Source: Corynebacterium appendicis CIP 107643 (GTDB lineage: Bacteria > Actinomycetota > Actinomycetes > Mycobacteriales > Mycobacteriaceae). Taken from it: DNA of 64,000 bases. This document shows positions 58,022 to 64,000 of this stretch, piece after piece. Both the position numbers and the translations under genes were made by a program. Below the pieces are notes generated by a model, which made no database searches, was not told where the DNA came from, and was given only the letters and a program-made list of their open reading frames with translations. The first letter of the stretch is position 1; every line of letters begins with the position of its first letter. The stretch is taken from NCBI RefSeq assembly GCF_030408415.1, contig NZ_CP046976.1:1-64000 (forward strand), read 5' to 3'.

Positions 58022-59287
58022 GTGAAACAGCTGGCAGGACGTACGACCGTAATCGCAAGCCTAAGTGTGCTTGTGGTGCTCATCGCGCTGCGCTACGCGG
58101 CCAACTACGAGTCCCTGAACAGCGTGTTCAAGACTGATGTGCCGCTCGACCTGTGGATCTACATGCGCGGCGGCGAGCGCGTCACCGACGGGGTGAACCT
58201 CTACGAAGGCGCCATCTACAACGACCTGCCGTTCACGTACCCGCCGTTCGCGGGCATGATCTTCGCGTGGGTGAGCATGCTTGACGACGCCTCCGTCACC
58301 GCCATCTGGCACACCACCACCATTGCGTGTGTCATGGTCGTCGTCTGGCTGTGCCTGCGGCGGATGAAAGTCGACGTGAACCCGATGTCCTTCCTGCTGA
58401 TCATCCCGCTGCTCGCCGCGTTCTTCCTGCTCGGCACCGAGCCCCTTCACGCCACGATGTTCTGGGGGCAGATCAACGTGGTGCTCATGCTGCTCGTGTG
58501 CCTCGACTTCCTGCCGCTGAAATACCGGCTGCCCGGCATCGGCGTCGGATTGGCCGCCGGGTTGAAACTGACGCCCGCGTTCTTCGGCATCCTGTTCCTC
58601 ATCCAGCGCCGCTGGTGGGCCGCTGCCGGCAGCTTCCTGACGTTCCTGGTCACCGTCGGTCTCGGATTCCTGGCGGTCCCCGATGCGAAGGCTTTCTGGT
58701 CCGACGCCATTTTCAACTCCGGCCGCGTCGGCGACCACACCAACCCCGGCGCCCAGTCCTTGAAATCCGTGCTGGTGCGCAACCTCGGTGTTGAATCCGC
58801 CGACATGTGGATGCTCGCCGTGATCGCCGCCGTCGCCGTCGTCGCGTACGCCGCCTGGCTGGCCGTCAAGCTCGACTGCATTCCGGCCGCCGTCGGCATC
58901 ACCGGCTTCGGAGCGTGCCTCGTTTCCCCATTCACCTGGTACCACCACTGGGTGTGGATCATCCCCGTCGCCGTGACCGTCTTCGTCGCCGCGAACCAGG
59001 CTGCAGCCCATTTTGCCTGTGGAAACGCCGCGCGATGGCAGTTCGCTGGGCTGCTGTCCGTCGGCGCGCTCGTCTTGGTGTCGGCGCCGTTCGTGGGCAT
59101 CAGCGTCGCCGCTAACCTGTTGATGGAATGGAACCCCGACCGGGGCTTCTCCTGGATGTACGTGCCGGGTGCGCTGGTGTTCCTCGCGGTCTTCCTCATC
59201 TACGCCCTGGTGGAACGACGCCGTATCGCGCTCGCGCGAGACCGCAGGTGGCTAGAGCTGCAGCGCGCTGAACTCGGTGTGGGGTAG
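58022..59287 (+). CDS. GT87 family polyprenyl-phosphomannose mannosyltransferase
   Basis: A 421-residue membrane glycosyltransferase with about ten to eleven hydrophobic segments. The periplasmic loop DLWIYMRGGERVTDGVNLYEG carries the catalytic Asp region, and FTYPPFAGMIF and TWYHHWVWIIP are the GT87 signatures. Family members such as MptC/MptD add alpha-1,2-mannose branches to lipomannan and lipoarabinomannan, consistent with a corynebacterial envelope. GTG 58022 is the start, probably leaderless or with a very short leader. It lies 47 nt after the sirtuin. Confidence 0.88.
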   Translation: MKQLAGRTTVIASLSVLVVLIALRYAANYESLNSVFKTDVPLDLWIYMRGGERVTDGVNLYEGAIYNDLPFTYPPFAGMIFAWVSMLDDASVTAIWHTTTIACVMVVVWLCLRRMKVDVNPMSFLLIIPLLAAFFLLGTEPLHATMFWGQINVVLMLLVCLDFLPLKYRLPGIGVGLAAGLKLTPAFFGILFLIQRRWWAAAGSFLTFLVTVGLGFLAVPDAKAFWSDAIFNSGRVGDHTNPGAQSLKSVLVRNLGVESADMWMLAVIAAVAVVAYAAWLAVKLDCIPAAVGITGFGACLVSPFTWYHHWVWIIPVAVTVFVAANQAAAHFACGNAARWQFAGLLSVGALVLVSAPFVGISVAANLLMEWNPDRGFSWMYVPGALVFLAVFLIYALVERRRIALARDRRWLELQRAELGVG

Positions 59288-59323
59288 CGCGCGGAGATGC
59301 CGGGCGGTGCGCCCGGGCAAGAG

Positions 59324-60403
59324 CTAGGGTAGCTGGACGGCCAGAGGCTCACGCAGCACGAGGTCGAGAGCGACCGCGCGGGCGATGTCGCGCACCATCT
59401 CGCGGTGGGTGGGGATCATGCGGAGGCGGGCGTCGGCACCATTGGGGAGCGTCTGGCGGACGGTGCGGGCGAAAATGGCGGGGGCCTTGGAGTCGTCGAT
59501 GAAGGCGGAGCCGGCGACGACGAGCGTGGAGGCGCCGTTTGCGGCCATCAACCGCGCGGCGACAGTGCCGAGGTTCGCGGCGCGGCGGTCCAGGGCAGTA
59601 CGGATGGGGGGTTGGGTGTGGGAGAGGGAGACGGCGTCGTTAAGCGATTGCCCGTGTTTGCCGATGCTTGCGAGCAGACCGTGCGTTGTGAGGTCCTCGC
59701 GGTCGACGGCGATGGGCACGACGCGTTTGTCTTCCGTGACGGCGGCGCCGATGGAGTCGTCGGCGAAGATCGCCATGATGGGTGCGTCGCCGATAATCTC
59801 GCCGGACTGGATTTCGGAGCCGATGATCGCGGCGACCGCGGACGAGACGGTGACGGGCACCGCGAATTGCTCGCTGAGCTGAGCGCCGATATTGACGTCG
59901 TGCCACCCGAGGTTCGGCGCGCTGACGACGCCGTCCGGGCTGACCGCGCCGGACGTGGTCACGCCGACGGTCGCGAGCGGGCGGTCGAGGTCGGCCATGA
60001 GGCGGTTGAGTCCCGCCATGATGTGCTGGATGAAGTCGTCCTGGCTGAGATTCGCGACGGGCAGGTCGACGTCGGCGTCGCGGATCGTGCGGCCTTTAAT
60101 GTCGAAGAGCGCGATGTACGTCGCGGTGGTGCCCACGGAGATGCCGGCGAAGACGGGCTCGAGTTCGGCGAGCTCGAGCGGGATGATGGGGCGGCCGCGG
60201 CCCTGCGATTTCGACAGGTCCATGCGTTCGTTGACGAAGCCGGCGGACATGAGCGCGGCGATAGCGCGCGTCACGGTGGGCTGCGAGAGACCGGTTGCCG
60301 CGACGAGCTCGCTGCGCGAGGTCACGGAGTTCAACCTCACCAAGTGCAAGCACTTCGCGGCAGGGTTCTGGGGGCGTGAGAACGCAGACCACGAGGATTT
60401 CAT
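59324..60403 (-). CDS. ROK family transcriptional regulator
   Basis: A 359-residue protein with an N-terminal winged HTH (HLVRLNSVTSRSELVAATGLSQPTVTRAIAALMSAGFV, about 20-57) and a degenerate ROK sugar-kinase domain. The ROK zinc-binding Cys cluster is absent and the phosphate-loop region (GISVGTTATYIALFD) is modified, so it is unlikely to phosphorylate sugar. Regulation by a sugar ligand without catalysis is likely. The target is unknown. It lies convergent with the GT87 gene and divergent from DUF885. Confidence 0.82.
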   Translation of the reverse strand: MKSSWSAFSRPQNPAAKCLHLVRLNSVTSRSELVAATGLSQPTVTRAIAALMSAGFVNERMDLSKSQGRGRPIIPLELAELEPVFAGISVGTTATYIALFDIKGRTIRDADVDLPVANLSQDDFIQHIMAGLNRLMADLDRPLATVGVTTSGAVSPDGVVSAPNLGWHDVNIGAQLSEQFAVPVTVSSAVAAIIGSEIQSGEIIGDAPIMAIFADDSIGAAVTEDKRVVPIAVDREDLTTHGLLASIGKHGQSLNDAVSLSHTQPPIRTALDRRAANLGTVAARLMAANGASTLVVAGSAFIDDSKAPAIFARTVRQTLPNGADARLRMIPTHREMVRDIARAVALDLVLREPLAVQLP

Positions 60404-60549
60404 GCATCCTATCTTAGAACGCGACTAGACCATGTTGTCCATTCGGGGCCTGATTCACTGAACCAAGCGGACTATTTCGCGTCTCTGGGCCGGGTCCCGG
60501 CTGCTTCCCGAATGCAGAAACCGCCCCGACACGGTTAGACTCTGCACTC

Positions 60550-62202
60550 ATGAGTGAACGCGCCCCATCGCTCCTAGACGCGACGTGCGAGGATTTCGTG
60601 TACGATCTCGCCGAGCTCTCGCCGACGCTCGCGACGGAGCTCGGCATTGCCGGCCACGACGACCAGCTGCAGGACTTCAGCCCGCAGCACTGGAACGACA
60701 TCGCGGACCGCATCCGCGACCTCATCGCGGACGTCGACGCGCTTCACGACGGCACCGACGCCTCCGACGACGACGACGATTTCGACGAGGTCGATTACGT
60801 CACCGGCGCGATCCTGCGTGACCGCATGCTGGTGGAGCTGGAGCTGCACCACCGCGGCGAGAATCTGCGCATGCTCAACAACGTCACGTCGCCGGTGCAG
60901 ATCATCCGCAACGCTTTGCGGGTCATGCCGAAGGAGACGGCGGAGGACCTGGACAATCTAGCGGAGCGCATGCTGCATGTGCGGCGGTCGCTGGCGGGCT
61001 ACCGTGAGTCGTTGGCGGAGGCGGCGGGGCAGGGCGATGTGGCCTCGCAACGCCAGATCGATGCTGTGATCAGCCAGTGCGAGGCGCTCGCGGAAGACGG
61101 CTCGTTGCTTGAGTCGATGGGGCTGGCGATTGATTCGGAGCCGGTGTCGCAGGCGAAGAATGCGTTCGCCGAGATGGCGGATTGGCTTTCGACTGAGCTC
61201 GCGCCGCTGGCCTCCCACGAGGATTCGGTGGGGCGCGACCGCTACGAGCTCTTCTCCCAGTTCTTCCTGGGCCGCGAGATCGACCTCGATGAGGCGTATG
61301 CGTGGTCGCTGGATGCGCTGGCACAGATCGTCGAGAGGCAGCAGAAGGTCGCGCACGAGCTGTTCAGCGAGGAATGCACAGCGCGCGGCGCTTATCGACG
61401 GCTCGATGAAGACCCCCACTACACCCTCACCGACAACGACGTCCTGGTGGAGTGGATGCAGAAAGTCTCCGACCAGATGATCGAACGCCTCGACGGCGAA
61501 ATGTTCACGCTGCCGGAAGAGGTCAAGCACCTGGACTGCCGCGTCGACGCCGCTGGCACCGGCGGAATGATGTACACTGCCCCGTCCGAGGACCTCGCGC
61601 GCCCCGGCATCCTGTGGTGGTCGGTCCCGCAAGGCCAGGACGGCTTTCACGCGTGGCACGAGCTTGCCCGCATCTGCCATGAGGGCGTGCCCGGTCACCA
61701 CGTGCAGCAGAGCATCGCGATGGCGCAGCGCTCCACACTGAACCTGTGGCGCCGCACCCTGAACTGGAATGCCGCCCACGGCGAAGGCTGGGCCGTCTAC
61801 GCCGAGACCCTCATGGAAGACTTGGGCTATTTCGACGACCCCGGCTACCGCATGGGCCTGCTCGACTCGCTGCGGATGCGTCTCGCGCGCGTTGCCGTCG
61901 ACATCGGCGTCCACCTGGGCAAGAAGACTCCCGACGGCACCGGCCACTGGGACGCCTCCTACGCCAAGGCCTTCCTGCGCGACAACACGGCTATGAACGA
62001 GCAGAACCTGAGCTTCGAGCTCGACCGCTACATGGGCTGGCCGGGTCAGGCGACTTCGTACGCCCTCGGTTACCGCGACTGGATGGACCTGCGCGAAAAG
62101 GCGCGCGAGCAGGGCATGACTCTGCGCGAATTCCACGACAAGGCGCTGCGCCTGGGCTCCATGCCGATGGACATGCTCGCGCGCGAGGTGCTCTGCCGTT
62201 AG
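60550..62202 (+). CDS. DUF885 family putative metallopeptidase
   Basis: A 550-residue protein of the DUF885 family. The zinc-site-like motif HEGVPGHH is at residues 377-384 (HExxxGHH), followed by NAAHGEGWAVYAETLM and a C-terminal YALGYRDWMDLREKAR, both characteristic of the family. There is no signal peptide, so it acts in the cytoplasm; a carboxypeptidase-like or amidase-like activity is presumed. A GCTTATCGACG copy lies in AYRRL codons (61390). Confidence 0.82.
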   Translation: MSERAPSLLDATCEDFVYDLAELSPTLATELGIAGHDDQLQDFSPQHWNDIADRIRDLIADVDALHDGTDASDDDDDFDEVDYVTGAILRDRMLVELELHHRGENLRMLNNVTSPVQIIRNALRVMPKETAEDLDNLAERMLHVRRSLAGYRESLAEAAGQGDVASQRQIDAVISQCEALAEDGSLLESMGLAIDSEPVSQAKNAFAEMADWLSTELAPLASHEDSVGRDRYELFSQFFLGREIDLDEAYAWSLDALAQIVERQQKVAHELFSEECTARGAYRRLDEDPHYTLTDNDVLVEWMQKVSDQMIERLDGEMFTLPEEVKHLDCRVDAAGTGGMMYTAPSEDLARPGILWWSVPQGQDGFHAWHELARICHEGVPGHHVQQSIAMAQRSTLNLWRRTLNWNAAHGEGWAVYAETLMEDLGYFDDPGYRMGLLDSLRMRLARVAVDIGVHLGKKTPDGTGHWDASYAKAFLRDNTAMNEQNLSFELDRYMGWPGQATSYALGYRDWMDLREKAREQGMTLREFHDKALRLGSMPMDMLAREVLCR

Positions 62203-62219
62203 GGAATAGACGCTAAGCC

Positions 62220-63284
62220 CTAGCGCTTCCCGCGCCTGTCGATCGCCCGCAGAATCTTCGGTAGCGACCCCGCGAACAGCAGGATGCAGATCAGGCGGAT
62301 CAGCTGAAGCGCCACGACGGCCGGCCCGCCGCCACCTTCGGAGGACAGCGCCAGCACGGTCTCGATCGCGCCGGGGCTGGTGGCCAGGTAGCCCTCGAAG
62401 AACGTGATGTCCAGCCACACCGACACGACGGCGCCCATCGCGGCGCACGACACCATGACCACCACGATGAACGTGATGGTGGCGGGCAGCAGTGTGGCGA
62501 ACCGTTTCAGCGCCGGCACGCTCAGTCCGCCGCCGCAGACCCAGCCGATGGACATGAACGCCGTGACGGCGAGCGGCTCCGGCGGGGCGATGGGCACGGG
62601 AAGCAGCGTCGCAATCACGGCGGTGAGGATCAGCGGCCCGAACACCGCCGGTGCCGGAAGGTGGACCTTGCGGGCGATGGGCTCGCCGATCAACGCGATG
62701 GCGATGACGAGCAGCCACATCCACCAAGTCACCTCCAGCCCGGCGGAGTGGTTCTCGCCGGGGTGGGTGAGAAACGACGCAACGAGGGGCAGGGTCATTG
62801 AGACAGCGAGCAACCGCAGGTACTGGGTGAGGGCGACGTAGCGCATGTCGGCGCCGAGTTCGTCGGCAAGCGTCATCATGATGGACGCGCCGCCCGACAG
62901 CATGGACAGGACGCCGGTCTCGCGGCTGACGGTGAGCTCGTCGCCGTGGCTTTTGCGCGCGGAGTATTGCGCAAGCGTGAGCCCGCCGACGAAGCCGATG
63001 CCGATGATCACGGCCGCTGAGACGAGCCCGGGTAGCAGGTAGTGCAGCAGTTCCGCGGGCGGGACCCCGGCGAGCGGCAGGGCGGCGAGCACGCCGATGA
63101 TGCCGCGGCAGAAATTGTAGAACTTCGCGTTGACCTTTAGCTCGCGGCCTGTTCCCAGCGCTGAGATGCCGGACACCACGATCGCGCCGAGGATCCAGGC
63201 GGCGGGCACGTGGAGCCGGGCGAGCACGAATCCGAGGAGCACCGAGAGCGGTGCGACAATCATCCATCGGTTGCGTTGTTCCAC
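62220..63284 (-). CDS. AbrB family membrane protein
   Basis: A 354-residue membrane protein with about ten hydrophobic segments in two related halves. It belongs to the AbrB/ammonia-monooxygenase-like family (Pfam PF05145). The loops LHVPAAWILGAIVVSGI and LSGGASIMMTLADELGADMRYVALTQYLRL and the C-terminal ATSPGAIETVLALSSEGGGG repeats are typical. The transported molecule is unknown. It is convergent with DUF885 and divergent from the TSUP gene (26 bp between start codons). Confidence 0.82.
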   Translation of the reverse strand: MEQRNRWMIVAPLSVLLGFVLARLHVPAAWILGAIVVSGISALGTGRELKVNAKFYNFCRGIIGVLAALPLAGVPPAELLHYLLPGLVSAAVIIGIGFVGGLTLAQYSARKSHGDELTVSRETGVLSMLSGGASIMMTLADELGADMRYVALTQYLRLLAVSMTLPLVASFLTHPGENHSAGLEVTWWMWLLVIAIALIGEPIARKVHLPAPAVFGPLILTAVIATLLPVPIAPPEPLAVTAFMSIGWVCGGGLSVPALKRFATLLPATITFIVVVMVSCAAMGAVVSVWLDITFFEGYLATSPGAIETVLALSSEGGGGPAVVALQLIRLICILLFAGSLPKILRAIDRRGKR

Positions 63285-63310
63285 GGTTGGTCATAGTAGC
63301 GTGGGGGTTC

Positions 63311-64000
63311 ATGTTCGCTTTGTTGGTCGCCGCTGCAGCTCTCGCGGGCTGGGTCGATGCGGTGATCGGGGGCGGCGGGCTCGTCCTCATTCCGGTGCTG
63401 ATGGCAGGCACGTCGATGCCGCCGGCGGCGATCTTGGCGACGAATAAAGTGGCGGCGGTCTTCGGCACGGCGTCCGCGGCCGTCACGCTCGTCCGCCGCG
63501 TGGGCGTGCCCCGCCAGACGTGGGGTTACGCGCTCATCGCCGGGGCACTGTCAGCAGTGGGTGCGCTTCTCGCGTCGCTTATCGACGCCTCCCTTCTCCG
63601 CCCCCTCATCCTCGTCCTCCTCATCGCCGTGGGCGTGTTCGTGGCGCTGAAACCGGAATTCGGCACGAGGCAGTCGCTGGAGGATCAACCGGTGCTCACC
63701 CCGCGCCGGGTTCTCGCCGCCGCTGGTTTGGTTGCCGTGATCGGGTTTTACGACGGAACCTTCGGCCCCGGCACCGGCATGTTCCTCATCATGGGATTCA
63801 CGGCGCTGTTCGCCCAGAACTTCCTGCGCTCCGCCGCGATGGCCAAAGTGATCAACACCGCGACGAATCTCGGTGCACTGGCGGTGTTCATCGCAGGCGG
63901 GTTCGTCGACTGGCCGTTGGCTATCGCACTCGCCGTGGCCAATATCGTCGGCGCACAGATCGGAGCCCGCACAGTGCTGGGCGGCGGTGCGAAACTGGTG
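63311..64000 (+). CDS. TauE/SafE (TSUP) family membrane protein, incomplete at window end
   Basis: The visible 230 residues start MFALLVAAAALAGWVDAVIGGGGLVLIPVLMAGTSMPPAAILATNKVAAVFGTASAA, the first TSUP repeat. Later FYDGTFGPGTGMFLIMGFTALF begins the second. Family members export sulfite, sulfonates or organic acids. A GCTTATCGACG copy encodes LIDA (63577). The window ends before the stop codon; about 20-25 residues are missing. Confidence 0.88.
   Translation, partial: MFALLVAAAALAGWVDAVIGGGGLVLIPVLMAGTSMPPAAILATNKVAAVFGTASAAVTLVRRVGVPRQTWGYALIAGALSAVGALLASLIDASLLRPLILVLLIAVGVFVALKPEFGTRQSLEDQPVLTPRRVLAAAGLVAVIGFYDGTFGPGTGMFLIMGFTALFAQNFLRSAAMAKVINTATNLGALAVFIAGGFVDWPLAIALAVANIVGAQIGARTVLGGGAKLV

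Noticed and set aside
60958..63486. Minus-strand open frame of 842 codons across DUF885 and the AbrB gene
   Set aside because: It runs through two intact genes in other frames and consists of Arg/Ala-rich shadow sequence.

Overview
The window is a high-GC actinobacterial chromosome segment. It opens on the first base of dnaA and runs dnaA-oriC-dnaN-recF-DUF721-gyrB-gyrA, so it is the right-hand flank of the replication origin. The organism is most probably a Corynebacterium. The evidence is the gyrB/gyrA/DUF3566/tRNA-Ile/tRNA-Ala order, the fhaA-fhaB-pstP-rodA-pbpA-pknA-pknB-crgA division and signalling cluster, BioQ- and McbR-type operators, a GT87 mannosyltransferase, and several apparently leaderless genes. 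The species cannot be named from the sequence alone.

Layout. 1-7.8 kb: replication initiation and gyrase B, with a DnaA-box-rich oriC between dnaA and dnaN. 7.8-12.1 kb: an alpha/beta hydrolase, biotin synthase with its small auxiliary protein behind a BioQ-like operator, and two TenA-family genes behind a TPP riboswitch. 12.3-12.9 kb: a ribbon-helix-helix/Doc-like toxin-antitoxin pair whose toxin has lost the Fic catalytic core. 12.9-17.9 kb: gyrA, a DUF3566 membrane protein, three tRNAs and a secreted polysaccharide deacetylase. 18-20.7 kb: a second TPP riboswitch driving a ThiYXZ-type pyrimidine-precursor ABC importer. 20.6-26.4 kb: a decayed accessory region in which a YhgE/Pip-type membrane gene is split by an integrated pAL5000/ColE2-type plasmid of about 3.9 kb (repA, repB and small cargo genes). 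The YhgE remnant and the divergent tetR next to it have both lost their 5' ends.

26.4-34 kb: a methionine block, with metF-metE, a 553-bp MITE-like inverted-repeat element, and the metQ-metN-metI importer with an McbR-type site. 34-37.4 kb: cyclophilin, rhomboid protease, an aldehyde dehydrogenase, a second cluster of DnaA-box-like sequences and crgA. 37.5-46.4 kb: the cell-wall, phosphorylation and FHA cluster on the minus strand. 46.5-64 kb: tRNA-Leu, a glutaminase with STAS and SRPBCC-like extensions, a TetR regulator, a GH13 glycosidase, an HNH protein behind an inverted DnaA-box pair, a semialdehyde-dehydrogenase-type enzyme, an M20 peptidase coupled to a beta-lactamase-fold lipoprotein, AMP nucleosidase coupled to a sirtuin, a GT87 glycosyltransferase, a ROK regulator, a DUF885 hydrolase, an AbrB-type membrane protein and the start of a TSUP exporter.

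A signal that no gene annotation explains runs through the whole window. The exact 11-mer GCTTATCGACG (or its reverse complement) occurs 13 times in 64 kb. It appears in coding DNA in three different readings and in three gene-end intergenic positions, one of them inside a terminator stem. Random expectation is well below one copy, so it looks like a selected DNA-level signal of unknown role.
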